DNA of 64,000 bases from Blastocladiella emersonii ATCC 22665 (lineage: Eukaryota > Blastocladiomycota > Blastocladiomycetes > Blastocladiales > Blastocladiaceae): positions 62,001 to 126,000 of the forward strand of contig JANHCV010000009.1 in assembly GCA_025594325.1 (NCBI GenBank), in the 5' to 3' direction. The translations under genes and the position numbers were made by a program. Position 1 is the stretch's first letter, and each line of letters starts with the position of its first letter. The notes below the pieces were generated by a model, which worked only from the letters and a program-made list of their open reading frames with translations, ran no database searches and was not told where the DNA came from. Below, one piece after another: positions 53,858-63,209 of this stretch.

Positions 53858-55796
53858 TTACAGGTCCCACCCCTCCTCCGCGCCGACGAGCTCAACTGCT
53901 GGGTGCGTCTCGGTCACGGAGTCGCTGACCCAGACGCGAATCCGAGCCACGTTTAACGCAACAGCGCGAGACTCGCGGTCCACGTCGTCCGCAACGTGGC
54001 CGACAACGAGCGACGGCATAGTGGCGAATTTGCACTTGAGAAGTTTGGTCCAGCCCTTGGGCAGCGGGAGCGGGAAATGAAGCGTCCATGGCACGACCGC
54101 CGTGGAGAAATCGGCGGTGAGCGGCCCAATCTGAAGTGCTTTGTTCATGAACACTGTTTTCAACTGCCGCGACCTGGTGAGCATTTGAAGTGACTGTGGC
54201 GTGAGAGTGATCCACTGATCCGCCGGATCAAGCTCCCCGCTACCCATCCAGGACGCAAAGAGCAGCTTGAGCGCTGGAAGCGGGCAAGCAAGGTCAATCA
54301 CCCATCGTTTGGCGCACCCACACTGGAGCGGGGCTGCACGACGCGTGGAGGAGCAGGACACGCACGATATCTCCGCTGAGCCACGATGGCCACGTTTTTT
54401 TAGGCTGCTTAGGCGTTAATGACGTCGTAACGTGAAGCTTCTCGAGGTTCGGCATAGAAAAGATACGAAGCATGGCCGCCCCAAATTCCCGCTAAACTGC
54501 AAGCGACTTGAGGCGACCTAGCGTGCGCCACGGAGAAGACGGCAGGTGTGCGTGATTTGGCGAGATAGAAGAAGCAGCATTGGCAATCCCTTGGGCGAAA
54601 TCGGCACAATGTCGGGTAATGGAAAGTTCGGTGAGCTGGTTGAGGCCAGGAAGATCGCGGAGAGGAGCGGGAATGCTTGCAGAAGTCGCGGTGGGAACCT
54701 CGAAGATTTCCAGGCGCGGGAACCGTTTGGCGTCCAGCGCAACGTGGAACTGGCCACCGGTCAGCTTGCGGAGGTTACACGCTGGATCCGATGACAAGTG
54801 CTCTAGGATGGTGGTGGCCGAATCCGTTGCGAGCGAAAGTGATGAAAGCCGTGGTGGTAGGGTCCGCGGCAAGATCTCAAGTTGTTGTGACGTGAGGCCT
54901 GCGGCAATTCCGAAATCAAGGCCGTGAGTAAGTGAGGGCGCCTTTTTCGTTGAAAGCCACACGTGGCGGAGGGTCGGATAGGCCGTGAGGAGCGTTCGCA
55001 TCGCTTCCGCGTCCAAGTCGTCGACGTGCAAGCTAAGCGACTTGACCGCCGGAAGCGAGAGTGACAGGAACCGAAGCACAGATTGAGGGCCTTGCGAGGA
55101 GGGCAGAAGACCGGACCTCCCCGAGGACCCAAAAATGTGGACGTTGGCCGCCCGGGAAAGCGTGACTGCAAGATGCGCCAGGTCCACCGACGAGTTTAGC
55201 AGCACGTACAAGTCGACAATGCGATCCGAGACGAGGTCCAGCAATACACGCAACGTTACCGCCGAATCGTAGTTTTGAAGCACCAGACGACGGAGGCCGG
55301 TCGCGCATCGCAAAAACGAGCACAGAGCGGGAACCGCGGGGCACAACGGCTTGGCGGGAACCGCGGAGAACAATGTCTTGAGCGATTCCGACGCGGGGTA
55401 GTTGAAAAGCGAGACGGTCCGCACGAGCGCGGCATTGATGGGGAACCCGAGTGTGTTTGGCGAGGAACAACTCTTTCTCTTGATGTAAAAGCCGTTGTGA
55501 GTGAGAGTGTAAGCGTCCGAGGTCAGTACGCCGTCATCGGTGAGAGTGCACTCGTCAAAACGAACGGTACGGGCGAGCTCGATCATGGCAATGTCGTACA
55601 GCTCGCGAGATGCGAGGCCCAGCGTAATCAGAGAGTCGGAGTCGGTACTCGGGCCGCACACGCGGGCTTCCCGGTTAACCCCAAATGTGTTATCGTAATA
55701 ACTCGTCTTACAGCCGAGGTCGCGGAGGTGGCAGGCTATGGTGTGCAGGACCTCCCCGGGCAGATTGCATAAAGTTGGAGCAGCGTATTCATCCAT
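53858..55796 (-). CDS. F-box/leucine-rich-repeat protein interrupted by one TAG
   Basis: The start at 55796 gives an F-box-like N-terminus (LCNLPGEVLHTIACHLRDLG ... LASRELYDIAMIEL) followed by Leu-rich segments (LRRLVLQNYDS, VKSLSLHVDDLD, LRHVWLSTKK, LSSLSLATDS, LNQLTELSITRH). The frame is open for 434 codons to TAG at 54492-54494, right after WRTLGRLKSLAV. In the same frame it continues REFGAAMLRIFSMPNLEKLH to 54366, and a 43-nt intron (54323..54365, GTGCGT...CAG) restores frame to CGCAKRWVIDLACPLPALKL and a natural end at 53858. So only one codon separates two parts of what looks like one 631-codon gene. F-box proteins bring substrates to SCF ubiquitin ligases. Could be a real truncation, a fresh pseudogene or a recoded stop. 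Confidence 0.55.
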
Positions 55797-55992
55797 GGCG
55801 ATGCATTGCGGGTTGGTCGGCGAGAGCAGTCTGGCAGAAGGCGCACGGCGGACGAGAAGACCAAGCCACGGACCGTTCGTCAGGTGATGCGAGGAATGAC
55901 GCGTCGCTTTGCTGACCCCCTTGCCCTCCCGCTCGCTCTCTCCCCTCGCCACTTGACCACCGACGTGAAACCCATGCATCATTGATTGAACC
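55797..55992. promoter_or_regulatory. F-box/HECT divergent promoter, 196 bp
   Basis: Short shared region between opposite start codons; no TATA-like box seen. Confidence 0.4.
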
Positions 55993-58900
55993 ATGTTCGA
56001 CGGCTCATTCCGCTCCAAGCGCACCATCAACCTCGGCGGCCGCAGTACCGCCGCCGCCGCCAACAAGGACCGCGCCGCCCTGCTCCGCCAGGCCCAGGAG
56101 GAACGCCGCGCTCGCGAGGAGGAGCGCGCGAGGCAGTCTTCCGCGCGCCGGATCCAGGTGCGTTCAACGCTCTGTCGCGGAGCTTACGACGCGGGCTGAC
56201 GTAAGCCTTCGTTACTGCTAGGCCCTCTTCCGGTCGCATGCCGCGAGGATGCGCTGGCGCGCCGGGCAGCGTGCTGCATGGGATGCTGCCGTCAACTCGG
56301 GCCCACCGGCCGACTGGGTCGCGCTGCTCCGCGTTCTCGCCTTCTTCTTCGACCACACGGTCCCTGGCGACGTTCAGCGTCTCGCCACGCTCGTCTCCAA
56401 CGCGCCAGCAAACGTCGGTGCGGCTCTGCACGCGCATCCCGGTCTCGCAACGAGGCTTACGACTTCTGCTCTGTCATGGTACGCGCGCCAACCGTTTGCT
56501 CGCCGAAAGCATGATAGCTCACCCTCGATCCTCCCTCTAGTGGACTCGCACGCGACGTTCCGGCGTGGGATACGCCTCTACGCGCCGTCCTGCATTGGAC
56601 TTCACCACAGTCGCCGATCTGGACCGTTTTCTCGGAGCGCCACGCTCGCACCGCCGCACGAGTCGTGATACAGGCTTCCAGTCCCGCACCGGCGCTCGTC
56701 GAGTACCTTGCGCTCGCGGCACGTCTCGATGCGCAGCGCTGGACCCAGCACCTCCTTCCCGTCCCCGACCTCGTGAAGCGCGTGCCGCTCGCGGGCCACC
56801 TGCCTGCCGAGCACGTTGTCGCGCTGCTCCCGCACATCAGCGCGCAGTCAGGGACCCCCGAACGGCTCGGGCACCTGATCCTCAACTACCTACAGCTCGC
56901 TTCGCCGTTCCTCGCCAACCCGCGCGTCGCCGCCCCGACCCTGCTCGCGCTCGGCAACCAGTCCGCCGGGAGCGAGGTCCTGCGCCGGGTGCTCGGGACC
57001 GATGCGGTGCGCCATGTGCTCCTCGAGCCGCGGACGCTGCAGGCGCTGTTCGAGGTCATCACGCACGACGCGATCCCGCGCGACACGCTCGCCGCCTTCT
57101 GCGCGGTCATCGCGCCCGCGCTGCCGCACCTCTCCCTGACGCGCTCGCCGTTCGCTGCGCTGACGCGGCCCGGCCTGCTCGCGCGGCTGCACGCGTACGC
57201 CATGGACACGATCCCGGGCGACGTCGGCGTCTCGCGCACGACCGCCGCCGCCGAGACCGCGGCGCGCAACCCGGCGCACATGGCCGCGGCGTTCGTCTTC
57301 GCCGACTCGCTGTACCGCGTGTGCTCGGCGGCGGGCGACGACGAGTTCTACGCGTTCGCGTGGATCCCGCGGCTCGCGCTGCTCGACGCCGTGCAGTACT
57401 TGCTGTGGCTCACGTTCGCCGTTATGAACAACAGCGGCAGCAACAACCCGCACGCGCCCGCCATCGACCCCGCCGTCCTCACCACGTTCCTGCGCCTGCT
57501 GCAGCACCTGTTCGACCGCGACTCGCGCCGCCGGTTCACGCCCGCCGCCGACTTCTGGTGGCTGCCCGCCGCGAGCACCGCCGTGTTCGTGCAGCAGGCG
57601 ATCGCCGAGATGCCGCCCGCGGGCGACTACGGGCTGCTGGTCGCGCGCGACGGGGATAGCTCGGATGACGATGACGACGAAGAGCTCGATGCGGTCGCGG
57701 CGACGGATGCGGCCGCATCGGCTGCCCGGGCCGCGGCACTCGCGGCGCGCGAGGCAGCGCTGTCGCCGCGCCACCGGATCCTGCGCGACCTCCCGTTCGT
57801 GCTGCCGTTTGACGACCGCGTCAACTTGTTCCGCACGTTCGTCGCCCTCGACCGCGAGGCGACGGGCAACGCGAGCGACGTGCTGCTCTCGGAGCGTCAG
57901 AAGCTCACGATCCGCCGCGATCACATCTTCGAGGACGGGTACGCGATGCTCAACGGACTCGGTACGATACCCTGGCTGCTACAACTCCGCGGCGTCTCGA
58001 CTGACCGACACGGGCGCGCGTACAGGGAGCATGCTCAAGGGCCGTCTCGGGATCACGTTCGTCAGCGAGCTCGGGATGCAGGAGGCCGGTATCGACGGCG
58101 GCGGCGTGTTCAAGGAGTTTTTCACGCTGCTGTCCAAGGAGGCGTTCAGCGACGACGCGCGGCTGTTCGCGTCGGCCGCGACCGCCGACCGCGCGCAGTA
58201 CCCGCGGCCCGACGCGACGCGCGCCGACGACCTGCGCCGGTTCGAGTTCCTCGGGCGGATCGTCGGCAAGGCGCTGTACGACGGCCTGCTCGTTGACGTC
58301 GCGTTTGCGCCCTTCTTCCTCAACCACTGGCTGCAGCGGCGCAACCTGTTCGACGACCTGCCCTCGCTCGACCCGCAGCTGTACAGCTCGCTCGTGTTCC
58401 TCAAGACGTACACGGGCAACGTCGAGGAGGATCTCGCGCTCAACTTTACGGCGACCGTTGACGGTACGGTTCGTCGCGTCGTTCATCGCTCGACTGAAGC
58501 TGACACGTCCGTGCAGACGGCGGCCGTTCGCGCACCATCGAGCTGATCCGGGGCGGCGCACAGGTACCCGTGACGGCTGCGAACCGGATCAAGTACGTGT
58601 ACCAGGTGGCCAACTTCAAGCTCAACACGTCGATCCACCGGCAGTGCGCCGCGTTCCTGCACGGGCTCAGCGAGCTGGTGCGGCCCGAGTGGCTGCGGCT
58701 GTTCAGCCAGGTCGAGCTCGGCAACCTCATGTCGGGCGCCGCCGTCGCCATCGACCTCGACGACATGTACGAGCACACGGTCTACGGCGGCGAGTACTCG
58801 CGCCAGCACCCCGTCATCCGCGTCTTCTGGGAGGTCGTGCGCGGGTTCGAAGAAGAGGATCGCCGGCATCTCGTGCGGTTCATTACGAGCTGCAACCGGT

Positions 58901-59212
58901 ACGCGTTTCGGTACGCGACGGTTTGCGAGCGCGCCATCTGACTGTTTCGTGTGTAGCGCGCCGCTGCTCGGGTTCAAGGAGCTTGTCCCGAAGCTGTGCA
59001 TCCGGCCGGGCGGCAGCGACCAGGAGTGGCTGCCAACGAGCTCGACGTGCGTCAACCTGCTCAAGCTGCCCAAGTACCAGGACAAGGCCACGCTGCGAGA
59101 GTACGTTTCGCTTGACCTGCGAGCGCGAGGACAGCATACTGACGGACTCTTCGCGCGCGTGTAGGAAGCTCCTGTACTCGATCCGCTCGGGCATCGGATT
59201 TGAGCTCAGCTG
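55993..59212 (+). CDS. HUL5: HECT-type E3 ubiquitin ligase, Hul5/UBE3C-like
   Basis: Seven exons: 55993..56157, 56222..56478, 56541..57961, 58026..58463, 58517..58898, 58957..59100 and 59164..59212; 951 residues, in frame throughout. The N-terminus has a charged helix and an IQ-like motif (SSARRIQALFRSHAARMRW), as in UBE3C. The HECT domain runs from about residue 600: GRLGITFVSELGMQEAGIDG, FEFLGRIVGKALYDGLLVD, FLNHWLQRRNLFDDLPSLDP, then SCNRAPLLGFKELVPKLCI and the catalytic cysteine in TSSTCVNLLKLP (Cys919). The protein ends GIGFELS. Hul5/UBE3C extends ubiquitin chains on proteasome-bound substrates. A repetitive Ala-rich acidic stretch lies near residues 520-545. Confidence 0.9.
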
Positions 59213-59226
59213 AAGGCTACGAGGTT

Positions 59227-59383
59227 GCAACAGTTTGCGTAATACAGATGTATTCAATCACGCATGATGCCACGGCGCGAGTGCGGGCGGCAGCAGTGCG
59301 CTATAGCCCTGAGAGAGATGGATTCGAGCTTGGCCCGTGCGGCGAGACGCAACAGTTTGCGTGAATACGAATTTATTCAATAC
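59227..59383. repeat. Two ~34-bp direct repeats in a convergent 3' region
   Basis: GCAACAGTTTGCGT followed by AATAC..A.(T)GTATTCAAT at 59227-59260 recurs as GCAACAGTTTGCGTGAATAC...TTTATTCAAT at 59349-59382. The second copy overlaps the stop codon of the minus-strand F-box gene. Both may contain polyadenylation signals, one copy per converging gene. Confidence 0.6.
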
Positions 59384-61392
59384 TCACACCACGGATACAT
59401 CCTGGGTGGCGGCGGTGTGTAGCGCTGGCGGGCAGCTCCAACAACGGTAGGACACGTTGCGCGCATCTCCCGCACCCACGCGTGAAGCGTTGGCCCACCC
59501 GAACCCTGCCGCTCCGCCCAGTCGACCATCGAGGCCAGCGCGGGCGAGTCGGCCAGAACTGGGCGGAACCACGCAGTGCGGAGGTAGAGCGCCATGCCAC
59601 GCTCGTACTTCCACGGACACTGGGTGACCAGGGTCTGGAGCTGCTCGGCGAGGGTCAGCGACATGACCCAAGGCTGCCCGTTGATCGTGGTCACCTGGGC
59701 AGCAAAGTCGGCGAGGGTCCGAAGCGGCTCCAGCGAGCGGACGAGAGCCGTCGGCGCAGACGGGAAGGAGCGGTCCAGCGACTCGGTCGCCGCGGCAAAG
59801 AGAACCTTGAAGACGTCCCGCAAGCAAAGCCCGTGGCCATTGACGCCCAAGCCCGCGGTCGCGTCGATCTGCAGCATGCACCTGGCAGAGCACGGGGGCG
59901 GGCGTGGTCCAGCGGAGACGGTCGAGTGATTGAGAGCGAGGTTGAGGTCGCTGGCCGAGGCGAAGCGGATCCACCTCTTCCATTGGCGGTGAATGTCCTT
60001 GAGCATATCAGGGTCCCGAACCACTTGAGCCTGAAGCGAATTCAAGGTCTCGATGTGAAAGAGCCTCCACTCAGCGCCGGACATGGGCGTGTCGAAAACC
60101 TCGAGTTTGCCTGGGAGAATGTTGTTGTAAGCGGTGCTTGCGAGCGAAAGCGGGAACAGCGACATGGCGCGGGGAAGCACGCTTGCGTCGGTCGCGTTGC
60201 AGACGGACGACGATGCAGCAGCAAAGAGCGGCGACGAGGGCGCCCAGTTGCGCATTTCGGCGGCGTAGCCTTCCAGCTCTGCGATCGAGATAATCGGTCT
60301 CGACCTGAAGGCGTGCTGCACGACCGATGCAAGCACGGATTCAGAGAGCTCGACGTGTACGAGGTGTGGGTACAGCGCGTCAAAATCGTCCGCGTAATGA
60401 GCAAGCAACGGTTGAGGCGTGATACGCGCGATCTTGGCCAAGTGCAAGGACATGGACGCGAGCCGATCAGCGATGTGAATCGAATGGGCGCGGTGCACCC
60501 ATTGCACGAGCAGCGCCGCGGGGCTCGGCTGGTCATCGAAGTCGGCGATCCCAAACACGTTCTCCATGACGTTGGTAAAGAGCTTTTGGACAAAGTTCTT
60601 GGGGATGCTGCCCTTGGTACGCGTCGCTGTGCGGTCCAAAAACTTGCGCAAAAACCGGACGCATTCCGCAGCGCCCTTCCTCGCGAAATGGCGCACCATG
60701 GGCGGCCACCAAGCGGTGTCAAACGCGTCGGGCGCGACAACCCGGATCAGCTCGTCGAGCTGATCAGGGTCGCACCAGGTGTCGTCAGCGAGGTTGAGCT
60801 CGACCAAGGGGTTTACGTAGCGGCGGTACCCGCCGTTTTCGAGGACCGTCTGGAAGATAAGCCGGCCGCGGCGGTTCTTCCACTGGAGGAGGACGAGCAT
60901 GGCTGCGCCGGCGCGACACGTCATGGCATGCTTGACGAGCTGGACGAACACGGCCGGGTCGATGGGCGGCTCGCCGCGGGCCCAGTTCCGCACGGCCTTC
61001 CACCGCGCGTCGCGGGGTCCCGCGTTCTGGGCGATCAAGAGCCGCGCGAACCGGACAAACAGCGACTTGACGTGGCCGTAGCGCAGCGGCTGCTTCAGCT
61101 TGGCGCTCTTGATTGAGCCAGCGTACGTGGGCGCGAATTCGGTGAAGCGTGCGGCGTCGCCGCGTGCGAGCGCCATGAGAGCTGGTAGCCAAGACGGAGC
61201 GTGCCATAAGGTCGAGTCGGCAGCCGCCCGTGAGAGCATGCGCACGCAGAGCGAGTCCTTGACGTCAAAGTAGCGCGCGATCCCGCGGAGCACGTCGCTA
61301 GGCAGCTCGAGCAGGCCGAGCCGCTGCGCCGTCGAGGATGCTGACCGTTTGGTGCCACTTTCATTCGATTCATTGGTGCCAAGGTGATTCAT
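59377..61392 (-). CDS. F-box protein with long helical C-terminal region
   Basis: Single exon, 671 residues from ATG 61392. An F-box near residues 25-65 reads LGLLELPSDVLRGIARYFDV, then KDSLCVRMLSRAAADSTLW. The rest is predicted helical and rich in Trp, Arg and Leu (WKAVRNWARGEPPIDPAVFV, LVKHAMTCRAGAAMLVLLQW, WWPPMVRHFARKGAAECVRF), without clear leucine-rich, kelch or WD repeats; ankyrin-like helices are possible. By analogy it would present substrates to an SCF ligase. The in-frame ATG at 61497 adds a basic low-complexity leader and is not preferred. Only 99 bp separate its start from that of the Rsm1 gene. Confidence 0.7.
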   Translation of the reverse strand: MNHLGTNESNESGTKRSASSTAQRLGLLELPSDVLRGIARYFDVKDSLCVRMLSRAAADSTLWHAPSWLPALMALARGDAARFTEFAPTYAGSIKSAKLKQPLRYGHVKSLFVRFARLLIAQNAGPRDARWKAVRNWARGEPPIDPAVFVQLVKHAMTCRAGAAMLVLLQWKNRRGRLIFQTVLENGGYRRYVNPLVELNLADDTWCDPDQLDELIRVVAPDAFDTAWWPPMVRHFARKGAAECVRFLRKFLDRTATRTKGSIPKNFVQKLFTNVMENVFGIADFDDQPSPAALLVQWVHRAHSIHIADRLASMSLHLAKIARITPQPLLAHYADDFDALYPHLVHVELSESVLASVVQHAFRSRPIISIAELEGYAAEMRNWAPSSPLFAAASSSVCNATDASVLPRAMSLFPLSLASTAYNNILPGKLEVFDTPMSGAEWRLFHIETLNSLQAQVVRDPDMLKDIHRQWKRWIRFASASDLNLALNHSTVSAGPRPPPCSARCMLQIDATAGLGVNGHGLCLRDVFKVLFAAATESLDRSFPSAPTALVRSLEPLRTLADFAAQVTTINGQPWVMSLTLAEQLQTLVTQCPWKYERGMALYLRTAWFRPVLADSPALASMVDWAERQGSGGPTLHAWVREMRATCPTVVGAARQRYTPPPPRMYPWCEY

Positions 61393-61491
61393 GGTAGTCT
61401 GTGCAGGGGAGAGGGGACCGCGCGCGAGCAGTCGACGGCGCTTTGACACGCTCACGCGACCGCGCCGCTCCTCCCTGTCCTCCCCCCGTCC
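61393..61491. promoter_or_regulatory. F-box/Rsm1 divergent promoter, 99 bp
   Basis: Very short region between opposite start codons, C/T-rich on the plus strand; transcripts probably overlap here. Confidence 0.4.
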
Positions 61492-62932
61492 ATGCAACCG
61501 ACCGTGAATGCATCTTTACTGGCTGCAATGGCCGCAAATACCATGGAATCAACATCCGCGACTACCTTGACGGCGCCCGGACCGAGTGCCGCGGCCCTCA
61601 CCGACGACACGGCGCAGAAGATCCGCCGCATCCTCGCTGTGGCAGACGGCGAGAGCACACGGTAGCCTTCTCTCGACATGTTGGATGGTGTCTCGTTACA
61701 CCCGTCTCATGCTCGTCTCGTGCGTGTAGCAGCGGAAGCACCCCTGCATCGAACCCAGCGGTCGAGACCCTCGCGCTCGCCGACCGCTTCTCGCGGTCCG
61801 ACTTCCTCGCGAGGCTTCGGTCCTATCTGGTACGACTGCCACGTTCAGCGTGCATCTTCCCGTGCTGACCGTGCGGCTCGCGAGTAGCATTCGACGTTCG
61901 CGTTCTCGCCGAGCAACCTTTCGCCCGTCCACCTCGCTGCGCATGGCTGGGAGTACTCCGCCGAGTCGAACGAGTCGCAGCTCGTGTGCCGCCAGTGCAA
62001 CGCGAGCATCCTCCTGAGCCCTCTGCTCGAGTCGGCCGCTTCGCCAGGTACGCCCACTGGGCTCCGTACCCCACGACTTCCGGCGTGCTCACCCTCCACC
62101 GTAGACTCGACCATCGTCAAGCGCTACCGCGCGCTCACCGAGTCCAACCACGCCGCGACGTGCGCGTGGCGGCAAGGGCCGTGCCCCGAGAGCACCACGT
62201 CCGGGCTGCCCGCGATTCCGCCGTCGCGGTTGCTGCGCGAGATGCAGGCGCGAGTCGCTGACCTCGAGCGCATCCTGACCGAGTCGGTTTCCGCGCTCGT
62301 GTCGAGCGAGCCCGAGATTGTACGTGTCTTGGCGCTCGGCTGGCTTTTGCCGTATCTCACGCGTCCGTGCACACGTAGCCCGACGCTGTCGCTGCGCGGT
62401 TCTCGGACGCGTCACCGACATCGCTGCGGCTCGCCCTTGCCAACTGGTCGCCCGCGTGCCTTTCCGGGGACGCGCCAAGGGAGGAGGACTCGAGCGATCA
62501 CGTTGCTCTGTCGTGCTCGTATTGCTGCCGCCGCGTTGGACTGTGGACGTTCGCCAAGGGTACGCTCTCTTGCACCGCTCCACCGAGCCCGCGCGAGCTG
62601 ACCTCGCACATTCACGAGTAGAGACCAAGCTGGACCCGATCGCCGCGCACAAGTGGTACTGCCCGTGGTCGTCGACGGGCGACGCGTGGTCGACGACGCT
62701 GCGCCGCCTCGCGCCTCCGCGGCCATCAACCTCAAGCGTCCCGTCCGACCAGCCCGAGACCACGGTCGACGCGGCGCTCGACGCGCGGCGGTCGACACGC
62801 AAGCTCGTGTCGTCGATCCGCGCGCTGATCCACGCGTCGACGGCGGGCGGCAAGCGGCAGCGCGACGAGGATCTCGCCGACGCGGCGCGGTGGGAGAAGT
62901 GGCGGCGCGTGCTGCTCCCGGACACGCAATAG
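61492..62932 (+). CDS. RSM1: C3HC zinc-finger protein, Rsm1/NIPA (ZC3HC1) family
   Basis: Six exons: 61492..61661, 61730..61829, 61888..62047, 62105..62319, 62379..62559 and 62622..62932; 378 residues, in frame at each junction. The first zinc-binding module has LAAHGWEYSAESNESQLVCR, QCNASILL and, after a helix, YRALTESNHAATCAWRQGPC, the C3HC pattern. A second, related module has VALSCSYCCRRVGLWTF and HKWYCPWSS. The C-terminus is basic and helical. Fission yeast Rsm1 is linked to mRNA export; human NIPA/ZC3HC1 sits at the nuclear basket and was described as an F-box-like SCF subunit. A nuclear role is likely here. The first ATG is used; MAANTM at 61528 is an alternative start. Confidence 0.85.
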
Positions 62933-63209
62933 ATGATGACAATGCTCTCTCTCGTCAACCGATCATCGCTCGCGGAGGCGCGACCGTTGGCAGGGGCGCC
63001 GTCCAAAATTACAATCGTGGTTTCGGGATGAGGTCGGGGCGGGCCGGGATGGCTTGCATGACTCGCGGTTGAAGAGTCGCGCGCCGTTCCCCACGCGGCT
63101 GCTGTTCGCGAACGACTCCCCCTCCTCCTCCTTGCCTTCGCGCAAAGTGCACGGAGCGCACCCCTCCACACTCTCTGCAACGCATCAACCACCCGCACCG
63201 AACCAAACC
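62933..63209. other. Gap, 277 bp
   Basis: 3' flank of Rsm1 and promoter of PRPP synthetase. No TATA-like box recognised. Confidence 0.35.
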
